NCBI GenBank assembly: GCA_032717465.1
Contig: CM064655.1
Coordinates: 15,736,902 to 15,800,901 of the forward strand
Reading direction: 5' to 3'
Source: Coenobita brevimanus
Lineage: Eukaryota; Arthropoda; Malacostraca; Decapoda; Coenobitidae
Length of the DNA: 64,000 nucleotides
The position numbers were made by a program, and so were the translations under genes. Shown piece by piece: positions 1 to 48,248 of the stretch. The notes beneath the pieces are model-generated. The model was given only the letters and a program-made list of their open reading frames with translations, searched no databases and was not told where the DNA came from. Positions within the stretch are counted from its first letter, which is position 1. Every line of letters begins with the position of its first letter.

Positions 1-274
1 TTAACAATCGGAACAGTGCATCAATTCGTTCTGCATCAATTCAAGGCCTGGCTGACACTTCTCACAAGAAAACACCGACCGTATCGATAAGCCAAACAAT
101 ACCGCCAGTACTGTTCCGAAAAGCTGTTAAGATACGATTCATTCCAGTGAGCAATGACTTCAAACTGTATGAGGCTTCGAAGGGTGAAACGGCGAATCAA
201 AACAAAGGTTGGCCATCGAAAAGGATTTTGTCATAGAGTATGGGTTTTTTATCAGTTCCAGTCACCTGTCAGCA

Positions 275-280
275 TTTATT
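275..280 (-). terminator. Candidate polyadenylation signal of the cyclophilin-like gene
   Basis: AATAAA on the minus strand about 190 nt past the stop codon. Placement is plausible for a 3' UTR, but the hexamer is common by chance in AT-rich DNA. Confidence 0.3.
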
Positions 281-467
281 GAGCGAAATATCACGGCATT
301 CATTAATCACTATTGTTTCCCTTGATCCATCACTACATATCACCACCCCTCTCCATTCATCAGTGCTTAAAATAACCTGCGTCCAAATAAACAATCGTCC
401 GCATGCACAAGTAACTAACCAGTAGCCATATGAGGAGGAGAGTAGCGAGGGTGTGTGTGTGTGTGTG

Positions 468-10801
<10,334 letters not shown>

Positions 10802-11559
10802 CCTAAAAACAAATAAATAAGCAATCAAATAAGTAAATAACAATAAAATAGGCAGAAAAACTAGGGCTTCAGTTGTCCTTGTGAACCAGACTCATTTGAA
10901 CGTAAACTCAGTGGACCGCAGGCTGAAACTGCCCTGCTCCTGGTGCCCATCAACTTCCTATCAGGGGACTTGGTGTGAGTTAAGGGACATTTGTATAAAT
11001 AGGCAGTGGAGCTGCCAGAGCAATGCTGCATGATAGCAATGGCGCTGCGTGATTATATTGGTGCCATCGCATGAAGGCATCCCTCTCAAGCACCACGACA
11101 TCAGTGATGAGGGAAAATATCATCATCATTTCTTCCCGACTAAGGATGGGATGAGGCATAAAGGATATGGTGAGGAAAACATACGATGGCTACTAAGCTT
11201 AGCACCGCGAGTTTCGAATATGGAGCCTATGATAAATTAGAGAAAACTACACGTATCAATTAAACGATAGTCATTTCTAGATGCGGGAGCATCTCAAGGA
11301 ACCAGGAGATCACTCAGTCACTCAGTAACTGTTTTCGGAAGCAAGATCTTCAACTCCAGAATCTAGTGAAGCTCCGATTTGGGTGCCGATGCTCCCGCTT
11401 CTAACACTTTTTTCTTGTATCCATTCAACCTCTTTAGCACGGTGACATATCGTACTTTATTCTTGCTGCCACCAGACTATTTATTCTGCTCAGTGTGTTG
11501 TGTATACAAGTTAGATTGTTGTGCGAAGCTTGAAGACGAGCGTGAGGTGTGTATACGTA

Positions 11560-12516
11560 GATAGTGAGTGTAGTACTGAGGCTAGTGTAACAGGGTGTAT
11601 AAGGAAGTCAGTGTAGTGTGCAGTGTGAAGGTGACAGTGTATAGTATAGCTAGTGAGTGTATTACCAAATGCTGTTGTGTCGGGATATACAACAGAGGTA
11701 AAGGTGATTCTAGTGTGGAGTGTGAAAATGATAGGGTAGGGTGTTTAAGTGAACTGCAGAAACAGGAGTGACGGGCTGTGTATAACAAAGTGTGGAGTGT
11801 AGGGACAATGAGTGTATTGCAGAGGCCGAAGTGACGAGGTGTATTTAACAGTTAAAGTGAGAAGACTTTGGGTGTGTTGCAGAGGCGGGTGTGACAGGGT
11901 GTGTAAGAGTGAAGGTCAGTGTAGCATAACGGCATTGAGTGTATGGCAGAGGGTGGAGTGATGGGGTGAGTACGTAAAAAAATCAGTGAAGTATGAGAGC
12001 GAGAATGTAGCATGGAATGTACAGACAAAGTGTATAGAAGCTAATGATTCGGGAAGCATAAGAGTGAAAGTGAGAGTGTAGTGTGGAGTACTAGTAGTGT
12101 ACAGGGATACCGTACCATCGGTGTACACATACTACTGTATAATGATCAGTCAGACTTTTCAGCATATTCATGGCAGTAAATGAGCGATAACGATGGGAGT
12201 AAAGGAGGGTGTATCATAATGAGAGTGTAGAGTGAAAACAGTGAATGTATTCTCAAGTTTGTATGACGGCTTGTATGAGGGTGAAAGTAAGAATGCTGAA
12301 TGAAGAAAGTGAATGTATTGCAGAGACTAAAGTGATGGTGTATATGAAAGAGAAAATAATGTGCGTCCTGCAGAAGCAGGGGTGATGGTCTGGTTTGGTG
12401 TGACGTGGGGCCAACAACACCCGTCATGACCACACCGAAGGTAACAATCAGTTGTGAGTAGTGTGTTGATAGATGTGTTGCAGAGATGTAGTGCGAAGGT
12501 ATGCAATGTATTGCAG
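11560..12516 (+). repeat. Degenerate tandem array echoing the SLC12A8 exon-1 acceptor
   Basis: Roughly ten diverged units, 55-90 bp apart, repeat the theme TGTATTGCAGAGGCAGGAGTGACGGG-like text that forms the real acceptor and first codons at 12511-12530. Clear echoes lie near 11755, 11812, 11873, 11938, 12307, 12362 and 12471. Many carry a TGCAG that could act as a decoy acceptor. Confidence 0.7.
12366..12457 (+). pseudogene. Decayed partial duplicate of SLC12A8 exon 1
   Basis: About 90 bp match the first 90 bp of the real exon, including the GTGTGACGTGG and CCAACAACACCCGTC segments. An extra G in the TGGGGCC run shifts the frame and a TGA follows. It is preceded by a TGCAG, so it looks like a tandemly duplicated exon start that has decayed. 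Confidence 0.75.
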
Positions 12517-38052
<25,536 letters not shown>

Positions 38053-38404
38053 CACAGCAACACCCACGTCCTTCACGCCACGCCAACCCATCCAGCGCCA
38101 ACCCACGCCATTCTACCAACCACCATTACATTAAGGGCTGTATGCGTAAACCTAAAGTCGCAAAATGGAATGCCATCCCGACTGTATAGACTATTTTTTG
38201 ACAGTGATGTATGAAGCACCTTTAGTTAATAGGTATGGTCAGCCTGCATCCCACATTACACAGTGCAGTCAGCAACGATATAGGATGACCAAAATCATAT
38301 TCCATTTTTCCCACGTTACTTTTAGGAATTATAGAAAAAATTGGAAGCCTGCATTCCACTTCGCGATTACAGGTATAAACATAACAACCGTAAGCCCCGT
38401 ATTC

Positions 38405-38955
38405 TAGGTGGCATTGGAGATTTCGTAGCACCTCTTCTTTAGCGATTCATTTTGGATAATATACCTGATCATTATCTTGTATATTATTTATATCGTTTTA
38501 AAGTCGCCGTAGTTTGCATCAATAGGAGGTGAGAGGAAAATAAACTCTTCCTTAATTATTTATTTTGCATACTCCACCAACATCCCCGTGTATGTTATTC
38601 ATATCATTTAAATATCAACATATTTTGCATGAATAACATACAATAGGATACTGAGGTGTTATTTGCAAAATAAATCACTAAGGAAGAGGTGTTACGACTC
38701 TCCAAAGCCATCCAGAATACAGCCGTGCTAGCCATTTGTCCGTATCAGTGTAACCAGTCCAGTACACGGGTGGAAAACTTGGTGTAGTGCTAAACAGCAA
38801 TAAATACCAGGTGTTCGCCTCACCACTTCGCCAAGCCTCTCACAAATGGACACTATTCTCTTCAGTTTAGTAGGCTGCATATCACCTCTTCCTTAGTGAT
38901 GTATTTTGCATTTAACACCTTAATATTCCCTTGTACATCACAGAGTGACCCCAGG
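38405..38955. mobile_element. Cluster of CACCTCTTCC foldback MITE copies
   Basis: Half copy 38405-38530 (GTAGCACCTCTTCTTTAGCG), a near-complete palindromic copy about 38550-38720 (AATCACTAAGGAAGAGGTG at its right), and another left half at 38865-38945 (ATCACCTCTTCCTTAGTG). They lie just downstream of the SLC12A8-like stop codon. Confidence 0.65.
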
Positions 38956-39772
38956 GATTAAACAGAGAGGCTGCGTTAAGCACGTTGGAGTCTTTATAAA
39001 CAAACAAACAAAAATGTATTGTGGACATGGTAAGCATATAAGTCAGATCAACTAGCCATATGCAGAGATAAACTAGTATGGAAGAAGTGCTACAAGGCTT
39101 GCTAATCTCACGAGAATACTGTCTAATGTCTTGCACACCAGCATCATGGAGTTCAGTGCTCTCATGTTCACGATCAAAACAACACAGTAAGTTGTCATCA
39201 GAGCTTTCATGAAGGTGATTTTTGCCAGAACACTTTGTACAACCGTGAGCAAGTTTCGTTAAAGCAGACTGAATGTACGAGTAAATAGGTTAATTTTTAC
39301 ATTAGGGCTACAAACTAATGCTTTTAATAACAAGTGTATTTGCTATCTCAGTGTTTTCTCAGGTGTAGTGAGGAAGCCATCGAAAACCCATGCAATCACA
39401 CTGAAAACAATGCCACGTGAACTTGTGAGTCGGGTTCTGGAGTCTAGTCAGAGGGACGTGTGAAAACTCACTGAGCGTGGCCGAAAACACCGTAATGCAC
39501 AATGCAAAGGCCACGGGTGAGCAAAAACAAAGAATAATAGAGTGTTAATTGATAATTAATTGATAAGGGCTGAAGTTTTGATGTATGATGTATGCAGTTA
39601 AGATAGGGCCTTGACTTTTCTGTAGGAGTTAGCAGCGGATGCTCATAACTTATATTTTTCGGAATCGTAACTTCTTTCTCTTCATGGCTGTTTATCTGTG
39701 GACAAAGGCATATGCGCTGTTATTCAGAAACCGCCTGGTACAGAAACAGTTCCAGTGGCCTGTGTTTCTTAA

Positions 39773-39943
39773 CCCTTTCAATCCTATGACGTCTTGTTGC
39801 ATTTTATTCTTGCAGTTTATAGACGATTTCTCTCCCCTTTTTTATTTCATGTTTTTAGCAACCTTAGGAAAAACATTTCGTATTCATGGAAGTAACAAAG
39901 AATGAATCTTAGTTCAACAGTTCGAGAAATCTCTTAACCTGAG

Positions 39944-39983
<40 letters not shown>

Positions 39984-40006
39984 TGTATGTGATGGGACTG
40001 GAGTGG
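39773..40006. mobile_element. piggyBac-like MITE with TTAA target sites
   Basis: Flanked by TTAA at 39769-39772 and 40007-40010. Termini CCCTTTCAATCCTATGAC and (reversed) CCACTCCAGTCCCATCAC form imperfect inverted repeats. No coding capacity; contains an (ATA)n tract. Related fragments are scattered through the window (near 955, 8500, 10433, 21660, 29316, 32165, 46200, 46630). Confidence 0.65.
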
Positions 40007-40105
40007 TTAATTCAGTGCACGCCAACAGATGAGGCTACTGCATGCCTCCACTTTCACACATACTGCCTCTTGGGTACTGCTTGTCCGCCGCGTGCTGACA
40101 ACGGC

Positions 40106-40108
<3 letters not shown>

Positions 40109-40146
<38 letters not shown>
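40109..40146. repeat. Poly(T) tract
   Basis: 38 T residues; on the minus strand a possible retroposon poly(A) tail, but no body was recognised next to it. Confidence 0.8.
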
Positions 40147-40149
<3 letters not shown>

Positions 40150-42044
40150 GGCGTACTGGTGAGTTCAGTGAATCGTACTGACATTAACAACAGCATGATC
40201 ATATTCCTGGTTATATAAACTGTCTCCTTCTGATGCATTGGGATCCAAGTCTGGGTATCACGATCGCATTGCTGTTTTTACTATAACTTTGGCTAATATT
40301 GTCATCTCTCCATCTTGAATGCTGAGTTGCAGCAATAACACTAGGGCATGATGCTAGTCACAAAGAAGTGCTATGGAGAGGATGTAGAGCCAAACACTCT
40401 CTTTTCTGCCACTGAGCTACGTGAAATAAACTGCAAAAGGACGAAAAACTGGGCCAAACTAAGGTGAAAGAATTTTGGTGAAGACTGTGGCCACCCTGCT
40501 TGAAGAAATCTAGTCATCTATATGGCTGCTAAGATGGAAAGTCAATAATCATTTTTTTTTTTTTTACTGAATTAGTCGATGTTCACATTACTGCGAACTC
40601 GAAATACAGCACTAAGGCACCTTGACCAAGGCAGCAACATCCCCTATTCATGTTATTCATGGTCTTCACCTTAACTTTTCACTTTCTTCATCCTATATAC
40701 AATCACTTACTCCTCTGAGCGTTCCAGATTTGGTGCAGTTCCATCCAACGTTTTTATTCTTTTTCTCTCAGACAGACAGACAGACAAACAAACAAGCAAA
40801 GAAATAAACAGACAGGAGCAAAAACATTAAATTGACAAAGCTTGTCTCTTCATACCTGAATCAACGAAGTATCTGCGTTCACAACAAGTTTTGCCCAAAC
40901 GCAAGTGGAAGCTTCGGATGTAGGAAACATAATTAGTACAGTAGAAACACAGTTGCGATTAAGATGGAAGCTTAGTTTGTGCAAAGGAAAGTTGTGCAGC
41001 AACATGATGCTGTCATTGCTATTAAAGTTTCTATGTAATTGTAAAAAATACGTGATATAATCATTCACTACCGTTTCATTATCTTAATATTAACCCTGAA
41101 GGTAGTGCCTTCATTTACGTGCAGCATTTTTTCTGGCTATGTCAAACACTGTTACTCAGCCGAGGGAAATCTGGCCGTCTGAAGGTTAATAAATGATCCT
41201 TGCAACCGTCTTTTTGTGGCAAGTTTCCACGGTGCGATAACCAAAATAAATATGAACTGGGAGAGCACCACAATGACACAGTTTCTCTTAAGAAAAAGAA
41301 ATGAAAGTTCGTCACTGTTGGAGGTCACGTTAACCGTCCTTGCGATGCGCACCTGAGAAAAGAGGTATGTTAGGGCGCGTCCTCACGAACGAAACATTGT
41401 CGGTAACATGGAAGGAGACAGTATGGCCATCAGCCCCCGTGGACTGTTTGTGTGTGCAACATCACTCACCTAAAATGCTTCAGACAATGTTATGACGACA
41501 GGTATTCTGATGTGGATCCAGTGAAAATATTGATGACAAGATGTACAAAATTCTCAACAATATTTGAGGCAACGGCGAAATACTTGGTTCACTGTAAAAT
41601 GAAATGAAATTCTGTTCGAAATACAATTATTTCTCGGTGATGCGTGTTATAGGTTGCACTGATAATGTCGGTCGTGTGGGCAACAACTGACAGAAGTTTG
41701 CCGAGACAAAATTGTATATATGATATGCCTCAAATATCTGTATTGGTGCCGACACGACTAATGTAGCGAGCATTGTTAGTAATCATTGTCAGAAATGTTT
41801 AAAATAATGCACCCATCACTGTTCCAGTGGTGTGAACTTACATCTGTCGATAAGGTAATAGCACAGTCAACAACACATGTTCATAACAATGTATTCGTTT
41901 GGTGTGGATGCGTCGCTGAAGAGCGTGGCTGGGATATATGAACAAAAAAGATGAATGATTCTCGGGGTGACTGGCCTTAGGGCTTCAGGTGTTAACCCAC
42001 TACCTCTGTGGTACTGAACTGTTTACTGATTAATGGCCTTCAGA
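40147..42044. other. No gene recognised
   Basis: AT-rich sequence without usable open frames or recognised repeats apart from short T and CAGA runs (40770-40800). Confidence 0.4.
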
Positions 42045-43000
42045 GTGTTGTTATGCCGGCCTTGAGGTGTTGGTGCGTTGGCCTTGAGGTGCTGGTATAC
42101 TGGCCTTGAGGCGTTGGTATGCTGGCCTTGAGGTGTTGGTATACTGGTCTTGAGGTGTTGGTATACTGGCCTTGAGGTGTTGGTGTAATGGCATTGAGGT
42201 GTTGGTATACTGGCCTTGAGGTGTTGGTGATTTGGCCATGAGGTGTTGGTGTTTTGGGCTTGAGGTGTTGGTGTTTTGGGCTTGAGGTGTTGGTATACTG
42301 GCCTTGAGGTGTTGGTATACTGGCCTTGAGGTGTTGGTATGCTGGCCTTGAGGTGTTGGTGTAATGGCCTTGAGATGTTGGTATACTGGCCTTGAGGTGT
42401 TGGTATATTGGCCTTGAGGTGTTGGTGAATTGGCCTTGACGTATTGGTGTTTTGGCCTTGAGGTGTTGGTATACTGGCCTTGAGGTGTTGGTATACTGGC
42501 CTTGAGGTGTTGGTACGTTGGCCTTGAGGCGTTGGTATGCTGGCCTTGAGGTGTTGGTACGTTGGCCATGAGGTGTTGGTTTACTGGCCTTGAGGTGTTG
42601 GTACGTTGGCCTTGAGGTGTTGGCAAACTGGCCTTGAGGTGTTGGTATACTTGCCTTGAGGTGTTGGTGTATTGGCCTTGAGGTGTTGGTGAATTGGCCT
42701 TGTGGTGTTGGTGTTTCGGCCTTGAGGTGTTGGTATATTTGCCTTGAGGTGTTGGTATATTTGCCTTGAGGTGTTGGTATATTGGCCTTGAGGTGTCTGT
42801 GTTTTGGCCTTGATGTATTGATGTATTGGCATTGAGGTGTTTATGTGTTGGTAATGAGGTGTTGGGTGTTGGACTTGAGGTGTTGGGTGTTGGACTTGAG
42901 GTGTTGGGTGTTGGCCTTGAGGTGTTGGTGTATTGGGCTTGAGGTGTTGGTGTTCTGGCCTTGAGATGTTGGCATGCTGGATTTGAGGTGTAGGTTTGAT
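42045..43000. repeat. 22-bp minisatellite, about 42 units
   Basis: Unit CTTGAGGTGTTGGTATACTGGC with substitutions but almost no indels over 950 bp. Because three units make 66 nt, the minus strand reads as one 320-codon open frame of a 22-residue Thr/Pro/Gln/His-rich repeat. Low-complexity composition and lack of exon context argue against a gene. Confidence 0.92.
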
Positions 43001-43012
43001 AACTGTGGGACA

Positions 43013-43160
43013 CTGGTTTGATCTAGTGTTTAGAACGCCCCAGTCGGAGTGAGTCCTTGAATAGGTTTGATCCCCAAGAGTTGAATGAAGGCTTTTCAAT
43101 CATGTAATGCCACGAACGAAGAAGGTTGGTTGTCTGTCCTTAACTGTACTGGGCTACGGT
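43013..43160 (+). repeat. tRNA-derived SINE, second copy
   Basis: TGATCTAGTGTTTAGAACGC and AGGTTTGATCCCCAAG correspond to A and B boxes; body TTTTCAATCATGTAATGCCAC matches the copy at 30275-30420. It directly adjoins the 22-bp minisatellite. Confidence 0.6.
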
Positions 43161-43589
43161 AGCTTACCCTCGTAGGGGATAAAATGGATTCGGGTGTTAT
43201 CTAGTCAATTTTTGGGCACAAATAGTCACTGATGGTGAGAATTTAGTCTGTCTTTAGACTAAGCAGTGCAATTGTTAGGCTGACTTGACTGAGGATCACA
43301 TACATCAGTCATCCTGTCAGTTTCCTTTTCATGAGTGTAATGTAAATAAGTATAGGTTTCTGTACTTCTAACAGTACCGCCTGAACTCGCTCAATGGTTT
43401 ACACATTCTATTTTCAGAGCGGAATTCTGTATTATGTCTTTGGCATTACAAGCTCAGTAGCTTACATGTTTGTTTGGGCTACAGTGTAACTTGGAGTATT
43501 GTGTACTATATATTCAGCTTATACGTGTAATATTTTGAGTTGCTTGATGTCAGTAGGTACAAGAAACATGGGAGCGTATTCTCATCGAT

Positions 43590-43805
43590 AAAGGAGGCTA
43601 CTTAGCACCTCTTCCTTACCTGTATATTTCTATATATAGGGTATCTACCCGTAAAGTTTCAAGGATGTTCTTTATCTAGTCTATATCAGTGTAAAATATA
43701 TCAACAACATACAAGAGAATAATATGGTGTAATACACAAAATGAGCTGCTAAGAAAAAGGTGCTAGTAATCCTCGTCAGCCGACGAGAATACAGCCCAAT
43801 GACCT
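43590..43805. mobile_element. Foldback MITE, CACCTCTTCCTTAG family, complete copy
   Basis: Ends GTATTCTCATCGATAAAGG (left) and GGCTGTATTCTCGTCGGC (right, reversed); inner arms TAGCACCTCTTCCTTAC and TAGCACCTTTTTCTTAGC. AT-rich centre with ATACAAGAGAATAATATGG. Confidence 0.7.
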
Positions 43806-44017
43806 AACACAGTTCTGCCTCCAGTGTAGGCGAGGCACACACGGACGGCGGACACGCGTTTCGCACAGGTTGTCAGTTTTCAGCAACGATGTGACTCTTT
43901 TCCTCGCACTCTGCCAATTTCTCTGTTTAACTTGTGTTACAAATCCTGACACGGCAAATATCTGTTTATCTATACCAATCTTTACCTATCTATTTATCTA
44001 TATTTATCTATCTTTCT

Positions 44018-44026
<9 letters not shown>

Positions 44027-44074
<48 letters not shown>
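44027..44074. repeat. (AT)n microsatellite
   Basis: About 24 AT units after a (CTAT)-type tract at 43965-44015. Confidence 0.95.
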
Positions 44075-44080
<6 letters not shown>

Positions 44081-44366
44081 ACACACACCAAGAACAGCAA
44101 GATCTTTCTGTTTTCAGTGCAGTAAAAATAGTACTTAAAATACTTGGACCACTGTTCTCCTAAAAAATTTTTATTTTAATTATGTTTGTACCGTACATTA
44201 TTACACAGTACATTTATGTGTATGTACAAATACTTATACAATGTATAATTATAGGTAACATTATTTCATGCTCTCTAAACCAACATGGTTGACTTACCGG
44301 CCATTAAATTACATGAGAGAGAGAGAGCGGAGCTAGGGAAGGGAATAGTTACTTCTTTGTTTATAG

Positions 44367-45551
44367 CAGGGGTTCTCAGACTGCCATGACCCACGTGCTT
44401 GTTTTTCCACTGTCCATCATAGCTTTCTGTTTTAATAATCTCCCCTCTGTGTCCTTCTCAAAAATATGCCTCCCGCAACCCGTTATCAGAAAAAACTGAT
44501 CATGCCACCATACCTCAGCTGGCATCATTATCATTTATGCAGCTCTTCCCTCCAACCTGAACAGTCACACCGTAAACAACTGTACTCGTTACAAGCCTAA
44601 TAATTGCTGTCTAATTTGGATGAAGTATTGATGCCATCAGCAGGGCCCAACCCGGCACTAGCAGGATAAGTATTAACCCATTTGTGTTTAGGGTCTTTAT
44701 AAAAGGACGGAATTAGGCATTTCCGAGTCAGTAAAGGAGTGATCTCCAGGATACGAACCGATAAGCTTTGCTACCATGAGCCGGTAGGTGGAGGGCGGTA
44801 CGCTAAATGGCCTACCCTTTCAAGAAAACCCTTCCCACAGGAACCCTGGGCACAGACGGATGAAATAAATCAAAAGAATGGACACGTTTAAGAGTTTATG
44901 AACATAAATGAACAATATGCTCACTTTATATAATAAGACTAGAGTTAAAAATTATAAAACAGATATACTTCATTACCGCATGCGTTCAAGAGTGTAACAC
45001 TTCGTTCAAGAAAGTGTTCATATTAACATTTGTTTTATAACAGACTAGATGGTATCCAAAATCAGCGTAAGTTTCTTCCCAGTGCGTTCTAAAGAATGCA
45101 TATTTTTGAGTATGGCAATGTATCTGAATATGTAATAATAGTGCCTGAGAAAATATCCACTTGGAAATATTATAATCGTGCTGTCAAAGTGCACCGTCCC
45201 TAAGTGTTATTTTAGGGAGACTGACTGACTCGTATGTGGCAAGGCTACAGTTTGGCCCAGTACTCATACAGTTTACTCTGATTTCAGTACTGGTTCGCTG
45301 GCGTTCCCTTGGCTCAAAAGGCACCAATTATCCACACTAGTGTGACAAAACCTCGCCCAGCAGTGGCGCTGTTCTGTGTCCATTACGGTAAATTACCCAC
45401 TACAAGTAACCAGGATTTGGTATTACAATTACAAACACTCTCCCCAACACTGCAAATAAGTGAACATTTTACAAAAAAATTCACTTGTATATTGCAGTCA
45501 TCCTTCGACCCATCTGAGTCCGGTTCTAGACCCGCAGTTTGAGAACCCCTG
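44367..45551. mobile_element. Non-autonomous hAT element, 1.18 kb
   Basis: Inverted termini CAGGGGTTCTCAGACTGC and (reversed) CAGGGGTTCTCAAACTGC are classic hAT ends. Flanking octamers GTTTATAG and GTTTTTAT agree at 6 of 8 sites and both fit the nTnnnnAn hAT target pattern. No transposase frame inside. Confidence 0.85.
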
Positions 45552-46419
45552 GTTTTTATGAACGAAAAGCATAACAAAGCGGGTATGTTTGCGTGCCATA
45601 AAAAATGGATTTGCAACACCTCTATAGGCTACATATAGATCCCTGTATTGTAATTAAATATAAAAGTTGGTATTATTGTGCAATGTACAGTATATGCAGG
45701 ACCTGGGAGGAGGGTGGTGAATGTCGTAGTGTGGATGGTGTGTGGTTTCATGGATGGTATTAATAGTAGAATGTGGGACAGGGACTGGGGTGCCAGGATG
45801 GTGTGCACAGTGGTAATGGCGTGTGCTGGGAAGGGTGATGCATGTGGTGATTGTGTGGTAGTGGTGTGTGGTGATGATGGTATGTGATAAGAAGGGTGGT
45901 GTTGGTAGCAGCACGTAGGACAGGAGTGGGACGTCAGGGTGGTGGTGGTGTGTGATGGGAAAGGTGGTGTGGGTACCAACAGGAAAATCAGTATCTTCCT
46001 AAAGTTTGGTGAATGCAGTGTGAATAGGCAGAACCATCCGAGACAGGCATTAGTTCAGGGAAGGATTTGGTTATGTGTTAATAGTTTTCATAATCTTCAA
46101 AACTAAATTAGGAAGATGGTTGGTTAGCTGACTGCACACATCTCAAGAACCAATTATTGCCGCCATCAATCCGACGACATTTTTCCTACTCCATCCTTGC
46201 CATGTACCACAAGACGCTTGTATTCAGTTTAGGGAAGTCCTTCCGAACTGGAAGGGTTAGAAAAATTTCATTTACCCCTCCACTGCAAGTGGCTACTCCG
46301 AATCTGAATTACGTCTCTTGGAGGTAGGGAGACTCCTAAAGTACGTCACTGGATTAAGGCGTCAACCACCACACTGCCACCAAGTACGGCGTAGGATCGT
46401 GTTCTTGTCGGTTGAGAAA
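45552..46419. other. No gene recognised
   Basis: Contains a GT/GG-rich degenerate stretch at 45690-45970 whose open frames are low complexity, and piggyBac-MITE-like text at 46170-46270. Confidence 0.4.
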
Positions 46420-46605
46420 GCATCCAGGCATCTCTTCCTTATCAGTTTATTTCTACATATGCCACTTTAATAATCTCTAGTACTGGTATGTTATTTATGC
46501 AGCCTATGTCATTATCAGAAAGACGTAAATATGCACAATGTCTCAAAGGAAGACCTACTAGAAAGCCTACTAAGCCGGCGAGAATTACGGTCTTCACATC
46601 TATCA
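46420..46605. mobile_element. Foldback MITE, CACCTCTTCC family, diverged copy
   Basis: GGCATCTCTTCCTTATCAG on the left, GCCGGCGAGAATTACGG at the right end and an AT-rich centre with GTTATTTATGCAGCC. Weaker symmetry than the 43590 copy. Confidence 0.5.
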
Positions 46606-47249
46606 CTGCGGTGGGAACTGGTACTGACCCCTTCAGTTCGACGACCTAGTTATTTTTACACTTGTTCTACTCAGACGATTTCATTCAGTTTGGGGAGAGG
46701 ATTGATGACCTACTACTTTTTGCTGTTGTTCTATCTACATTATCTTATTCAGCTTAGGAGACAATATTCGAAGTGAAGGGGTTATGTAAAGCCCTCATGA
46801 AGTCCATTATTACAGGGACCTCTTCTTTGCTGAATGTAACCGTCACGTAGAAGCAAAAATACTATAAATTTTACGTCCTCTAGCTTAAGGGGTAACCAGT
46901 TGATGTGACCGCTGCCACATGCAAATATGGATCAGAATTATTTTGTGTGGAACCAAATTGGCGATGTTTTGAAATGGTGATACAGCGCAGGTTAGCTCCC
47001 AGGATGCAGTAGGAAGTGTACTGATGATGACGTGCACAATAATTACACACATATAAATATACTATTATTCTTTAGTTGTGTGTAAATACCGCTGCTTACG
47101 AATATAAATGAAATGCAACTATTCAAAGTTTATTCAGCTATAAATGTATATACTGTATTTATGTTTACTGTACTAATTGTATAACTGAGATACTGAAATC
47201 AATATAAATCTGATATAAAGATCAGTAAGATGTATGTTATATTCAATAA

Positions 47250-48248
47250 ATATTTTTGTAAAAACTCTCCCATACTCATTACCTCTCAGATTGTAGCCTT
47301 GGTGGGCAAAGCCAGTGACTTTGAAGCGTTAGTCAACTTACTGGTTGAAGTTATGGTAAAATCGTCAGATTCCAGTGGCAATTCAAAACCGATCCACCGG
47401 ACCTTCTTCCTCTGCCCGGGAGTGGAGTTCCGGTAGAGTCCATCAGACCTGCCAGGCTGAGGGAGAGACCACTGGTCATTCCTCCTCCACTACCTGGGGG
47501 GCTCCCAATGAGGGCATTGTCTATGTCTCAGCCCGCCCCTCAAGAGGGCAAGCAAGACTCCCCTCCTGCTCCCCCCCCCCCTCTACAAAGGGTGGAGACT
47601 GCTCCCCAACAGGACTCCTGTTGGACAGTGTCTGTAGCAGCCCTGTTGTGAGCCTGGGTGTCCTGTCCCTGCAGCCCACCCTCCGATGCCCCCAGCAGCT
47701 GACAGACTCTCCAATGGTGAGCAGCCACAGACGACCCCTGACGGCCTTCCCCTCCCGGTGAGACCACAGCCCTCGGACCTCGAGGGGCACCCCACAGCTG
47801 ACCCCAGGCCCGGACCAGCCTGGACCCTCCTCCAGGACTCCCATCATGGCCAAGGGCAGGCGCCGTGCAGGGTGCCTCTTAGCCCTGTTTGGACCCAGTC
47901 CCAAGGGCCACCACACTCCAGGAAGGGGCCGCCCATCACGCCGCCCTCCAGATTACACCAGACTCCAGAGTGCACTACCCAAGACCGGCGCCCCTATTGG
48001 TAGCACACCCTTGACGGCCCTCCTCCCACACCAGGCCGTCACCTGTACCTACCTGTGACTTAGCCTCTGTGCGCCTCAGTGCCCCACCAGTGGTGTTATC
48101 AACTCTGTGCAACATTTGTGCCCCATCCACAATGTTATAGACCCTGAGTGATATATATCCCCCACCCCCCGTCCAGAGTGTCAAGACCCCTGTGTAATAC
48201 TTGTGACCCCCCCTAAAGTATCACGGACTCTGTGTGTTATGAACTCTG
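47250..48248 (+). repeat. LTR-family fragment (relative of 61440-63308)
   Basis: Shares blocks with the right-hand LTR-like region (TTTGTGCCCC...GTAATACTTGTGACCCC repeats, GGACCCAGTCCCAAGGGCC) and with the 2.2-kb LTRs (CCCCTGACGG...AGCCCTCGG-like GC-rich text). GC-rich, with open frames that reflect composition. Its right edge meets an inverted LTR fragment at 48249. Confidence 0.55.

Noticed and set aside
42045..43000. CRISPR-like array
   Set aside because: Head-to-tail minisatellite without unique spacers, in a eukaryotic genome.
42051..43013. 320-codon minus-strand frame as a secreted repeat protein
   Set aside because: Produced by a 22-bp minisatellite whose period makes 66 nt; no signal peptide, splice sites or unique sequence.
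44690..44800. tRNA gene or SINE inside the hAT element
   Set aside because: A B-box-like GGTTCGTATCC and a weak A box are present on the minus strand, but a cloverleaf cannot be drawn convincingly.
47230..48060. Host gene with Pro/Ser-rich protein
   Set aside because: Shares blocks with LTR-like repeats at 49127-51358 and 61440-63308, so it is repeat sequence.
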